Of a DNA stretch of 14,015 nt, positions 1 to 6,812 are shown one piece after another. Both the position numbers and the translations under genes were made by a program. The notes beneath the pieces were generated by a model that did not search any database, had not been told where the DNA came from, and worked only from the letters and a program-made list of their open reading frames with translations. The DNA is from Armatimonadota bacterium (GTDB lineage Bacteria; Sysuimicrobiota; Sysuimicrobiia; Sysuimicrobiales; JACQTN01): contig JACQTN010000441.1 of assembly GCA_016210785.1 (NCBI GenBank), positions 1 through 14,015 of the forward strand, written 5' to 3'. How positions within the stretch are numbered: the stretch's first letter is position 1; every line of letters begins with the position of its first letter.

Positions 1-781
1 AGTCCAGGCCGCGCACGATGGAGGCATCCACCGCGTAGGGAATCCCCAGCCACGAGAAGTGCCGCTGCACCCCCTCGAAGTGCGCGCGGCACGCGTCACA
101 CAGGTAGGGGAAGATGGGCGGCGCCTCCCGGGCCACGCGCCGGCATCCGTCCACCTTGCAGTCCAGGATGCGCAGCGGGTTGATGTCGTAGCGCCGCCGG
201 CAGTCCTCGCACAGGTCGGACAGATGCCGCCCGAAGTACTCCCGCAGCGCGGCGATGTAGGCCGGCCGGCACTGAGGATCGCCCACGCTGTTCAGGTGCA
301 CCTCCACGTGGGTGAGGCCCAGGTCCTGCATGAGCCGGATGGGCAGGCTGAGCACCTCCGCATCCGCGGCCGGATGCGGGGAGCCGATCACCTCCGCGCC
401 GAACTGGTGGTGCTGCCGGTAGCGACCCTTCTGCGGCCGGTCGTAGCGAAAGATGGGCGCGATGTAGTAGAGCTTCACCGGTTGCGGCCACCCGGACATA
501 CCGCGCTCCAGGTAGGCCCGCATGACCGCCGCTGTGCCCTCGGGCCGCAGGCTCAGGCTCCGCCCGCCCCGGTCGGTGAAGGTGTACATCTCCTTCTCCA
601 CGATGTCGGTACCCTCGCCGATGCCGCGCTGGAACACCTCCGTATGCTCGACGACGGGCGTGCGAATCTCCTGATAGCCGTAGCGGCGGGCCAGGTCGCG
701 GATTCTGCCCTCCACCGCCTGCCACCGCGCCACCTCGGGCGGCAGGATGTCGTGCATGCCTCGCGGTGCCTGCCACCGCAT
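1..781 (-). CDS. hisS: Histidyl-tRNA synthetase, N-terminal 260 residues (cut by window edge)
   Basis: Class II aminoacyl-tRNA synthetase that charges tRNA-His with histidine in the cytosol. Reading minus from ATG 781 gives an N-terminus with APRGMHDILPPE (residues 5-16), typical of HisRS. Motif 2 follows as LRPEGTA (78-84) and FRYDRPQKGRYRQ (111-123). Residues 191-231 hold cysteines at 191, 194, 208, 213, 228 and 231 around the NPLRILDCK segment often seen in bacterial HisRS. The frame leaves the window at VRGLD, the start of the RGLDYYT histidine-binding motif, so about 40% of the usual ~420 residues is missing. The start is supported by a GGAGG about 7 nt upstream. A good minus-strand promoter lies at 930-959, giving a leader of about 140 nt. 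Identification is firm. Confidence 0.95.
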   Translation of the reverse strand, partial: MRWQAPRGMHDILPPEVARWQAVEGRIRDLARRYGYQEIRTPVVEHTEVFQRGIGEGTDIVEKEMYTFTDRGGRSLSLRPEGTAAVMRAYLERGMSGWPQPVKLYYIAPIFRYDRPQKGRYRQHHQFGAEVIGSPHPAADAEVLSLPIRLMQDLGLTHVEVHLNSVGDPQCRPAYIAALREYFGRHLSDLCEDCRRRYDINPLRILDCKVDGCRRVAREAPPIFPYLCDACRAHFEGVQRHFSWLGIPYAVDASIVRGLD

Positions 782-809
782 GCTCCCGCCTCCGTCTCAC
801 CGTGCGTAC

Positions 810-849
810 CCGTGAGGTTTGCCAAGTCTCCCCGGACTCACGGCGCCCC
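810..849 (-). promoter_or_regulatory. hisS leader stem-loop overlapping a repeat fragment
   Basis: CCGTGAG (810-816) and CTCACGG (837-843) are perfect inverted repeats flanking a 20-nt loop, inside the predicted hisS 5' leader and ending 28 nt before the start codon. The outer arm belongs to an 18-nt stretch (832-849) that recurs exactly at 7459-7476 in the repeat cluster. The leader has therefore acquired, or is a source of, that repeat. No regulatory function is demonstrated. Confidence 0.4.
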
Positions 850-929
850 CCCCGCGCGCGGCCGTCGCAGGCGTGGCGCCCTCCGCCCGGGCTCTCGGGC
901 CGCGGCGTCCCGCGGCGCAGGGTTATTCG

Positions 930-959
930 AGTGTAGCGACCCGTTCCAGGACTTGTCAA
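930..959 (-). promoter_or_regulatory. Sigma-70-type promoter for hisS
   Basis: Read on the minus strand, a perfect -35 box TTGACA (959-954) is followed after 18 nt by TACACT (935-930), four of six matches to TATAAT. Transcription would start near 922 and leave a GC-rich leader of about 140 nt before hisS. I found no T-box signature in that leader. Prediction from sequence only. Confidence 0.55.
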
Positions 960-1034
960 CGCAGGCTGGTCGCAGGCCTGAGTCGAATTCTCGCACAAGC
1001 TGGTAGAATGGGGAGAGATCGGGAGGTGACACCG

Positions 1035-1739
1035 GTGCACGCCATCATCCTGGCCGGAGGCAAGGGCGAGCGCCTCCGGCCCTTCACCGAAGACCGCCCC
1101 AAGCCCATGGTGGAAGTCCTGGGCATCCCCATTCTGGGCTATCAGATCCAGTGGCTGCAGGCGCAGGGGGTCACGGACATCGTGATCGCCTGCGGGTACC
1201 GGCACCAGGTGATCCAGGATTATTTTGACGACGGCGAGAAGTGGGGCGTCCGCATCCGCTACTCGGTGGAGTCCACCCCGCTGGGCCGCGGTGGCGCGCT
1301 CCGCCAGGCCATGCAGATGATCACGCCCGACGACGTGTGCATCGCCACCAACGGCGACATTATCACCAACCTCCGCATCGCCGCGCTCATCACGATGCAT
1401 CAGGAGACCGACAACCTGGCGACCGTGGTGCTGATCCCGTACACCAGCTCCTACGGCGTCGTCGAGGTGGACAGCGACGGCAAGATCGTGGCGTTCGTGG
1501 AGAAACCTGAGCTTCCGCACTGGATCAACGCCGGCATCTACGCCCTGTCCCCGAAGGTGCTTCCGCTGCTGCCGGAGCGCGGCGACCACGAGCAGACCAC
1601 GTTCCCGCGCCTGGCCGGGGAGCGCCGGCTGGGCGCCTTCAAGTCCAGAGCCTACTGGCGGGCGGTGGACACGGTAAAGGACCTCTCGGAGGTCGCCAAG
1701 GAACTGGAGCGCCGGCTGCTCACGGCATTCCTGGAGTGA
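1035..1739 (+). CDS. NDP-sugar pyrophosphorylase (nucleotidyltransferase)
   Basis: Transfers a nucleotidyl group from an NTP to a sugar-1-phosphate, giving an NDP-sugar for cell-wall, polysaccharide or glycoside synthesis. It has 234 residues, the length of single-domain GT-A nucleotidyltransferases. Visible motifs are GGKGERLRPFT (8-18, the NTP loop), RPKPM (21-25), NGD (106-108, metal aspartate D108), EKP (156-158), INAGIYAL (164-171) and a late aspartate in AVDTVKDL (D212). I chose GTG 1035 because a near-perfect Shine-Dalgarno GGAGGTGA (1022-1029) sits 5 nt before it. The in-frame ATG at 1008 lacks a ribosome site and overlaps a -10-like TAGAAT (1004-1009). Base and sugar specificity (GDP-mannose or dTDP-glucose types) cannot be read from the sequence. 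It diverges from hisS. Confidence 0.88.
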   Translation: MHAIILAGGKGERLRPFTEDRPKPMVEVLGIPILGYQIQWLQAQGVTDIVIACGYRHQVIQDYFDDGEKWGVRIRYSVESTPLGRGGALRQAMQMITPDDVCIATNGDIITNLRIAALITMHQETDNLATVVLIPYTSSYGVVEVDSDGKIVAFVEKPELPHWINAGIYALSPKVLPLLPERGDHEQTTFPRLAGERRLGAFKSRAYWRAVDTVKDLSEVAKELERRLLTAFLE

Positions 1740-1752
1740 TACCCCAACCTCC

Positions 1753-1810
1753 GCACGTTCCAGGTTTCTGCAAGGCGCACCGCCCTTGCCGCGATCGCCG
1801 ACTTCGCGTC
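1753..1810 (+). repeat. Divergent copy of the GCACGTTC repeat family
   Basis: Starts GCACGTTC, has TGCAAGG 16 nt into the unit and ends near GCCGACTTCGCG, matching the layout of the better copies at 6576-6640 and 7480-7585 but more diverged. GCAAGG (1770-1775) and CCTTGC (1784-1789) could form a short stem after the nucleotidyltransferase stop codon. No T-run follows, so I do not call it a terminator. It lies about 45 nt from palindromic element copy 1. Confidence 0.4.
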
Positions 1811-1855
1811 GCCCCCCTGATTCCGCGGGTTTCCCACATCCGATGATGCTCGGAC

Positions 1856-1925
1856 TGACGCCCTGAAATCTCTGAAGACCTTCAAGCTGTCCCGGAGGGG
1901 TCCCCCAGAGATTTCAGGGGGGTCA
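1856..1925 (-). repeat. Palindromic ~72-bp element, copy 1
   Basis: Arms at 1856-1874 and 1906-1925 pair almost completely (CCCTGAAATCTCTG against its perfect complement, plus one indel towards the tip) around a loop of about 31 nt. The internal loop, with a GGTCTT end, runs in the opposite direction from copies 2 and 3, so this copy is inverted relative to them. It lies between the convergent ends of the nucleotidyltransferase gene and cofC, where a long hairpin could also slow transcription from both sides. No T-tract is present. Confidence 0.8.
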
Positions 1926-2009
1926 CCCGGCGGCGCGGGTTTCGCTTCCTGAGGCGTTCGGCGCTGCCCGGCGTCCAACTCAACGGCGCAGTCGATCCGG
2001 CGCATGAAC

Positions 2010-2645
2010 TCACGGTGTACGCGCGCCCACGAGCGCCCGCAGGTCGCCCGGGAACCGTTCGTCGGCGGCCAGGCGCGCCAGGTCCGCGGGGACGTCCAGG
2101 TCCGCGGCGATTCCCGGGACCTCCATTTCCACCACTTCGAGCCCGCGCGCTTCCAACCCCCCGCGGTGCAGGTCGGCGCTGCCCGGCCCGAACCACAGCG
2201 CCCCGGTGCCCGCCGCGGGCAGCACCAGCGCGTTGGTGCCCGCGCCGTCCCGGCTGCGCACCAACACCGCCCGGCCCGGCCGCCAGGCCGCCAGCACCGT
2301 CTCCACATCGGCGGCACGCAGCAGCGGGAGGTCGGCGGGCAGGATGAGGACTCCGCCGGCGCCCGCCGCGGCGCAGCGGGCAACGGCCCGCACCAGCGTC
2401 TCGTTGAGATCGCGGCCCAACTCCGGAAGCCACGCCCACCCTTCCCGCGCGCAGAGGTCCGCCACCTCCTGATCGCCGCCCACCACCCACCGCCCTCCGG
2501 CGCCGCCAGCCCGGGCGGCGGCGCGCAACACGCCGGTCAGCATCGCGCGGGAGAGCACCCGCCGCCGGTGGTCGTCCAGGGCCGGCGCCAGTCGCTGCTT
2601 GGCCTCGTCAAAGCGCTTGGTGGGAACGAGAATGTGCAGGCGCAT
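2010..2645 (-). CDS. cofC: 2-phospholactate/phosphoenolpyruvate guanylyltransferase (CofC/FbiD)
   Basis: Makes the GDP-activated lactyl or enolpyruvyl precursor (LPPG or EPPG) that CofD attaches to Fo in coenzyme F420 synthesis. It has 211 residues, normal for the family. The N-terminus MRLHILVPTKRFDEAKQRL carries the VP.K..-AK.RL signature. It continues with VLILPADLPLL (99-109), DGAGTNAL (133-140), FGPGSADLH (152-160) and D-DVPADL (182-189), the nucleotide and substrate elements of CofC. In bacteria the substrate is often phosphoenolpyruvate rather than 2-phospholactate; sequence alone does not decide here. It starts 14 nt after the cofD stop and is the last gene of the minus-strand unit. 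The 3' side holds palindromic element copy 1. Confidence 0.93.
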   Translation of the reverse strand: MRLHILVPTKRFDEAKQRLAPALDDHRRRVLSRAMLTGVLRAAARAGGAGGRWVVGGDQEVADLCAREGWAWLPELGRDLNETLVRAVARCAAAGAGGVLILPADLPLLRAADVETVLAAWRPGRAVLVRSRDGAGTNALVLPAAGTGALWFGPGSADLHRGGLEARGLEVVEMEVPGIAADLDVPADLARLAADERFPGDLRALVGARTP

Positions 2646-2659
2646 GGCGCAGGCGTGCG

Positions 2660-3586
2660 TCAGCGGGTCAGCTCCAGCACCGCGCGGGCCACGCGGATCT
2701 TGTCGTCCAGCGTGGTCATGAGGGTCGGCCGCACCACGGCCTGCATCCCCAGCGCCTCAATCGCCGCGGCCTCCGCAGCGTCGGCGGGGTCGATCACGAA
2801 AACGTCCAGCAACCCCCGGTACATCCGCGCCACCGCGGTGGAGGTGGGCTCGAGCCCGATGCCTTCCATCATGGCCACCAGGGGACCCTTGATCGCCGCT
2901 CCGCCCACCAGCGGGCTAACCCCCGCGCGCACGGCCCGCGCGGTCTCGATCGCGTCGCGCACGCCGGGCAACGCCAGGATCGGCCCGAGGCTGGCCAGCG
3001 GGTTGCTGGGAGCGAACACGATGGCGCGGCAGCCGTGCAGCGCCTCCAGCACCTCCGGCGTGGGCCGCGCCGACTCGATGCCGGCCAGCCGGATGCCGCG
3101 AAACGGCGCCATGCCGCGCCGGCGCACGAAGAAGTCCTGCCAGTCGATCTCGCCCTCCGGCGTCAGGACCACGCTGCGCACCGGATCGTCCGACATGGGG
3201 AGCAGCCGCGCGGGCACGCCCAGGCGCCGGCACATTTCCCCCGCGATCTCGGTCAGCCGCCAGCCCGCCCGCAGCCACCGCGTGCGCAGGATGTGGGTGG
3301 CCAGGTCGCGATCGCCGAGGCGAAACCAGGCCTCCTCCCCGTACTCCCCCAGCATGGCCATCGCCGCCACCGTGTCGCCGGCGACGCCCCACCCCGTCTC
3401 GCGGTTCACGATGCCCGCCAGCGTGTACATGATGGTGTCGCTGTCGGGCGAAACGTGCAGGCCGTGGAACTCCGCGTCATCCGCGGTGTTGACGATGACG
3501 GTGAGGTCCGCGGGATCGGCCAGCGCGTGGGCGAGACCCTCCACCATTTTGGCGCCGCCCACGCCGCCGGCCAGGGCCACGATCAT
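2660..3586 (-). CDS. cofD: 2-phospho-L-lactate transferase / F420-0 synthase (CofD/FbiA)
   Basis: Transfers the phospholactyl or phosphoenolpyruvyl group from LPPG/EPPG to Fo (7,8-didemethyl-8-hydroxy-5-deazariboflavin), giving F420-0 or dehydro-F420-0. It has 308 residues, typical length. Family hallmarks are GGVGGAK (7-13), VNTADD (32-37), HVSPDSDT (44-51), LGDRDLATH (90-98), then a late PSNP and AIKGP segment. The start at ATG 3586 overlaps the stop of the preceding nitroreductase gene as ATGA, so translational coupling is likely. A longer in-frame extension upstream only covers that neighbour and is rejected. Identification is firm. Genes for Fo synthesis (cofG/H or fbiC) and for the glutamate ligase (cofE) are not in the window. 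Confidence 0.96.
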   Translation of the reverse strand: MIVALAGGVGGAKMVEGLAHALADPADLTVIVNTADDAEFHGLHVSPDSDTIMYTLAGIVNRETGWGVAGDTVAAMAMLGEYGEEAWFRLGDRDLATHILRTRWLRAGWRLTEIAGEMCRRLGVPARLLPMSDDPVRSVVLTPEGEIDWQDFFVRRRGMAPFRGIRLAGIESARPTPEVLEALHGCRAIVFAPSNPLASLGPILALPGVRDAIETARAVRAGVSPLVGGAAIKGPLVAMMEGIGLEPTSTAVARMYRGLLDVFVIDPADAAEAAAIEALGMQAVVRPTLMTTLDDKIRVARAVLELTR

Positions 3587-4200
3587 CGCGTGATCACGAC
3601 GTCCTGCAGCGCCTTGCGCGGCGGCACCGGGGGAGTGTGCGCCGGATAACCGACGGTCACGAGCGCCTGTGGCTCCCAGTCCGCGGGAAGGCGCAGCGCG
3701 CGCCGCACCAACCCGGGGCAAAAGAGCGGCGCGCACACCCAGCAGCTGCCGAGCCCGTAGGCCGCCGCGGCCAGCATCAGATTTTGAATCGCCACCGCCA
3801 CGGTCTGCACGGCCATGGTCCGCTCCGCGGCGCGCCGCGCGCGGTCTGGATACGCGTCCATCTCCTTCATGGTGTAACAGGCCAGGATCAGGAGGGGCGC
3901 CGTGGAGAACCGCCGGATGGAAAAGCGCAACTGAACCTCGATCGCCTTGGGATCGACGCCGGAGCGCTCCAGGTCGCGCCGCCAGCGATCGGCCATCCGG
4001 TCGGCGAGGCGCTGCTTCACCGCGTCGCGCTCGATGACCACGAACCGCCAGGCCTGCGCATTGTGGGCGGAGGGCGCGGCGGTGGCGGCCTCCAGCAGGC
4101 GGCGCACCAGGTCAGGGGAGACCGGCGTGTCGCGGTAGATGCGGACCGTGCGGCGCTCCGCCAGGAAGGCGAGGAGGTCTTCGGGACGCGAACCGGGCAC
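3583..4200 (-). CDS. FMN-dependent nitroreductase, resembling the FbiB C-terminal domain
   Basis: A 205-residue nitroreductase-fold flavoprotein. The FMN elements are RRTVRIYRDTPVS (16-28), the PSAHNAQAW segment (43-51), and GLGSCWV with a following cysteine-containing loop (149-161), ending in the usual VGYP (183-186). It overlaps cofD by 4 nt and lies beside cofC, so an F420 role is likely. In actinobacteria the FbiB C-terminal nitroreductase domain reduces dehydro-F420-0. This stand-alone protein may do the same, but a separate F420- or FMN-linked oxidoreductase is possible. The start is GTG 4200, preceded by AGGAGGT overlapping the stop codon of the upstream transporter gene. No CofE ligase domain is fused to it. 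Confidence 0.85.
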   Translation of the reverse strand: MPGSRPEDLLAFLAERRTVRIYRDTPVSPDLVRRLLEAATAAPSAHNAQAWRFVVIERDAVKQRLADRMADRWRRDLERSGVDPKAIEVQLRFSIRRFSTAPLLILACYTMKEMDAYPDRARRAAERTMAVQTVAVAIQNLMLAAAAYGLGSCWVCAPLFCPGLVRRALRLPADWEPQALVTVGYPAHTPPVPPRKALQDVVITR

Positions 4201-4203
4201 GGG

Positions 4204-4779
4204 CTACCTCCTGGCGGCCGGCTGCGTCATCCCCCGCCGGGCCAGCACGCTCACCAGCATCACCGCCAGCGCACCGTTGAGCGCACCCTTGATGGCGTTG
4301 AACGGCACGATCGCCGGCAGCAGCAGCGCCGTCACGCGCGCGGGCGGCATCCCGAACTGCAGGTAGAGGATCGCGTAGTTGGCGGGGATCATGATGAGGA
4401 CGCGCGCGGTCACACCGGCCACGCAGGCCAGACCCAGCCACGCCGCGTCGCGGCGCGGCCCGCCGGGCGCCGCGCGGAGAGGACGCCGGTGATAGACCCA
4501 TCCCGCAACGCCCACGAAGGTGGCCGCGGCGATGAAGTCGGCGGCCGGCCCGAAGGGCCCGCGCGCCCGCAGGAAGAGCCACAGCAGATCCTTCAGGAAC
4601 ACCACCGCCACGGCTGCGGCCGGCCCCATGGTCACCGCAGCCACCAGCCCCACCGCGTCGCTGGGGTCGTAGCGCAGGTAGGGCGCCGCCGGCAGCACCG
4701 GCACGTTGAGCGTCGCCATGAGCAGGAAGGCCATGGCCGCCAGCATGGCGATGAAGACCAGCGACCGCACCGGTGCCAT
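4204..4779 (-). CDS. ECF transporter S component, RibU-like
   Basis: Membrane substrate-binding subunit of an energy-coupling factor vitamin importer. The 191 residues are mostly hydrophobic, about six membrane spans. Features shared with riboflavin-type S components are YDPSD (37-41), the GP-rich segment running into LKDLL (62-66), the ANY segment near residue 133, and PFNAIKG (159-165). These favour riboflavin/flavin uptake over other vitamins, though specificity is inferred. The start at ATG 4779 follows a clear GGGAGG about 8 nt upstream; the longer in-frame extension lies over the amidase gene and is not credible. The T and A subunits (EcfT, EcfA) are not nearby, so it would need shared ones encoded elsewhere. 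Its stop overlaps the ribosome site of the nitroreductase gene. Confidence 0.8.
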   Translation of the reverse strand: MAPVRSLVFIAMLAAMAFLLMATLNVPVLPAAPYLRYDPSDAVGLVAAVTMGPAAAVAVVFLKDLLWLFLRARGPFGPAADFIAAATFVGVAGWVYHRRPLRAAPGGPRRDAAWLGLACVAGVTARVLIMIPANYAILYLQFGMPPARVTALLLPAIVPFNAIKGALNGALAVMLVSVLARRGMTQPAARR

Positions 4780-4804
4780 CGCGCCGCCTCCCGCTCGCGG
4801 AGCG

Positions 4805-6220
4805 TCAGGCCAGCGGGGGCCGGCGCACGTGCCAGTCCGTCTGCTGCTGGTAGGCGTGCGCCGCGCGCAGCAGCACGTCCTCGGCAAAGGGGCGCCCGAT
4901 GATCTGGAAGGCGACCGGCAGCCCCGCCCGCGTGAACCCGCACGGCACGGAGATGGAAGGAAGGCCCAGGAAGTTCACCGGGTACGTGCACCGGATGAAG
5001 GTTGTCCGCACGTCCATCTCGCGGCCGTTCACCGGGACTGTCGCGTCACCGATGCGCGCGGCGGGGGCGGGCGTCGTGGGCGCGACCAGCACATCCACCG
5101 CACGCCAGACCACCTCCATCTGCGCGATGAGCAGGCTGCGCGTGCGTTGGGCCTGGACGTAGGCCACGGCGGGCAGGCTCGTCCCCACCAGCAGCCGCTC
5201 GCGCACCTCGTCGCCGTAGTCCTGCGGCCGGGTGCGCAGCCAAGCGAGATGATAGGCGGCCGCCTCCGCATGCACGATGGCCGCCGCCGCGGAGATGGCG
5301 TCGTCGAGCCACGGCGTGGAGACCTCCTCCACCTCCGCGCCCAGCGACCGCAGCACGCCGATCGCCTCCTCGACCGCCGCGGCCACCTCTGAGTCTACCA
5401 GGTCAAACATGTACTGGCGCGGCCGGCCGACGCGCAGCCCGCGGATGCCCCCGCGCAGCCCGCCCTGGTAGTCGGGCACCGGCGCGTCGGAGGAAGACGG
5501 ATCGCGCGGGTCGGCGCCGGCAATCGCCCGCAGCAGGATGGCCGCGTCCTCCGCGGTCCAGGCCAGCGGCCCCACCGTGTCCAGCGACCAGCTCAGCGGC
5601 AGCACGCCGTGCCGGCTCACGCGGCCGTAGGTCACTTTCAGGCCCACCAGCCCGCACAGCGCGGCGGGGATCCGCACCGATCCGCCGGTGTCGCTGCCCA
5701 GCGTCCCGGCGCCCAGCCCCGCGGCCACCGCCACCGCGGACCCGCCGCTGCTGCCGCCGGGGATGCGCGAGGTGTCCCAGGGGTTGCGGACCGGACCGTA
5801 GTGGACGTTGTTGTTGGTGACGCCGTAGGCGAACTCGTGCAGGTTGGTCTTCCCCACGATCACCGTGCCCGCCTCGCGCAGCCGGGCGACCACGGTGGCG
5901 TCGAAATCCGGCACGTGGTCCGCCAGGATCTTCGACCCGCCGGTCAGCCGGTGGCCGCGCATGGCCATCAGGTCCTTCACCGAGACGGGAACGCCGTGCA
6001 GGGGACCCCGGTAGCGTCCCCGCGCGATCTCCGACGCCGCGGCGCGCGCCGCCTGTATCGCCTCGTCGGCGCACACGGTGATGAAACTGTTGAGGCGGCG
6101 ATCCACCGCCGCGATGCGGTCCAAGACCATCCGGGTGATCTCTACGGGCGAGACCTGGCGTCGCCGGATGAGGGCGGCCAGGCCGGCGATGGTGTCCGAA
6201 GGCAGCGTCGCGGTGGCCAT
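4805..6220 (-). CDS. Amidase-signature family hydrolase (GatA/AtzE-like)
   Basis: Hydrolyses a C-N amide bond with the Ser-cisSer-Lys triad. It has 471 residues, the size of GatA and related amidases. The triad is intact: K82 in VSVKD, S157 in PGGSSGGS, and nucleophile S181 in GSDTGGSVRIPA. The N-terminal half (HGVPVSVKD, VGKTNLHEFAYG, NPWDTSRIPGG) is very GatA-like. The partner just upstream looks more like the small AtzG/GatC subunit of a free amidase, and no gatB is present. It may therefore act on a small amide or ureide rather than on Gln-tRNA, and the substrate is unknown. A strong AGGAGGT overlaps the preceding stop and supports ATG 6220. It is followed by the RibU-like gene after 25 nt. 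Confidence 0.87.
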   Translation of the reverse strand: MATATLPSDTIAGLAALIRRRQVSPVEITRMVLDRIAAVDRRLNSFITVCADEAIQAARAAASEIARGRYRGPLHGVPVSVKDLMAMRGHRLTGGSKILADHVPDFDATVVARLREAGTVIVGKTNLHEFAYGVTNNNVHYGPVRNPWDTSRIPGGSSGGSAVAVAAGLGAGTLGSDTGGSVRIPAALCGLVGLKVTYGRVSRHGVLPLSWSLDTVGPLAWTAEDAAILLRAIAGADPRDPSSSDAPVPDYQGGLRGGIRGLRVGRPRQYMFDLVDSEVAAAVEEAIGVLRSLGAEVEEVSTPWLDDAISAAAAIVHAEAAAYHLAWLRTRPQDYGDEVRERLLVGTSLPAVAYVQAQRTRSLLIAQMEVVWRAVDVLVAPTTPAPAARIGDATVPVNGREMDVRTTFIRCTYPVNFLGLPSISVPCGFTRAGLPVAFQIIGRPFAEDVLLRAAHAYQQQTDWHVRRPPLA

Positions 6221-6223
6221 GGC

Positions 6224-6526
6224 CTACCTCCTCTTCCGGGACCGCACCGTGGGTGGCCGGCGCGTGGACGCCCGCTTCGCCGGCGAACGGCGCGCCGCGG
6301 CCGGCCGTGGCGCCTTCCCCTCACCTTCCGCGCCCGTCGGGCGCAGCCGGAGCATCCCGGCCGGCTCCTGGCCCTCCAGCGGAAGCCGGTCCATGGCCTC
6401 CATGCGCGCCACCAGGCGCGCCCACTGGTCGGCCACGCGGCTCCGCTCCTCGGCCGAGGCGGTAACCCCGGCCAGGTCCAGCATGGCCGCCACCGTGGCA
6501 TCGGCGCGCTGCAGGCGATCGTCCAT
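6224..6526 (-). CDS. Small GatC/AtzG-like amidase subunit with basic tail
   Basis: A 100-residue protein ending 3 nt before the amidase start, with a GGAGGA ribosome site 6 nt before ATG 6526. Residues 8-50 form a two-helix region (VAAMLDLAGV, then WARLVARMEAMDRLPLEG), followed by QEPAGMLRLRP. This resembles the small subunits that pair with amidase-signature enzymes: GatC, or AtzG/DUF4089, which typically end in EPAPVFRP. It probably binds and stabilises the amidase. The last ~35 residues are unusual: rich in Arg, Lys, Pro and Ala and probably disordered, absent from the short AtzG type. Family assignment rests on pattern and context, not strong identity. Confidence 0.6.
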   Translation of the reverse strand: MDDRLQRADATVAAMLDLAGVTASAEERSRVADQWARLVARMEAMDRLPLEGQEPAGMLRLRPTGAEGEGKAPRPAAARRSPAKRASTRRPPTVRSRKRR

Positions 6527-6575
6527 CGTCGTCCTCCTCCGCGGTCAGGTCGCTAAGTCGGAGGGGAAGGGTGAT

Positions 6576-6640
6576 CCGGCACGTTCAACTCCCGTGCAAG
6601 GAGCGGCACCCTCCCGCGCTCGCCGAACTCACGGTACCCC
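6576..6640 (+). repeat. GCACGTTC repeat family, copy near element 2
   Basis: The unit opens GGCACGTTCAACTCCCGTGC, in which GCACG and CGTGC form a 5-bp stem, followed by AAGG. It ends GAACTCACGGTACCCC, corresponding to the GGACTCACGGCGCCCC end of the 7413-7476 unit. It lies about 60 nt before palindromic element copy 2, in the 286-nt gap between the small amidase subunit and dtd. No promoter for the downstream minus-strand operon is evident in this gap. Confidence 0.55.
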
Positions 6641-6698
6641 CTCCGATACTTCCCCTCCCCTGATCTCCCTCTCCCGGTTCATGGTCGAAGCTCCAGAC

Positions 6699-6770
6699 TG
6701 ACCCCCCTGAAATCTCCGGCGGACCCCCTGTGTCGAAGCGCGAGGGTCTTCGGAGATTTCAGGGGGGTCA
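6699..6770 (+). repeat. Palindromic ~72-bp element, copy 2 (perfect arms)
   Basis: TGACCCCCCTGAAATCTCCG at 6699-6718 is exactly complementary to 6751-6770, a perfect 20-bp inverted repeat around a 32-nt loop. The loop holds a smaller GACCC/GGGTC pair and ends GGGTCTT, as in copy 3. There is no evident target-site duplication. It lies about 43 nt downstream of the dtd stop codon, between dtd and the amidase operon. Confidence 0.88.
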
Positions 6771-6812
6771 CCGGCATAGCCGGTCTTCGCATGATAGATA
6801 TCCGGGTCAAAT

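Noticed and set aside
782..929. T-box riboswitch in the hisS leader
   Set aside because: No AGGGTGG-type antiterminator motif and no terminator with a T-run; only a simple 7-bp stem is visible.
96..1589. Minus-strand open frame of 497 codons across hisS and the nucleotidyltransferase gene
   Set aside because: Shadow frame in GC-rich DNA; low-complexity Arg/Gly/Ala/His product and it crosses two genes with clear family motifs.
1770..1925. Intrinsic terminators after the nucleotidyltransferase gene or cofC
   Set aside because: Stems exist, but neither strand has a T-run after them, so they are kept as repeats only.
3637..4902. Plus-strand open frame of 421 codons opposite the nitroreductase and transporter genes
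   Set aside because: Antisense shadow; highly Arg/His/Gly-rich product with no domain.
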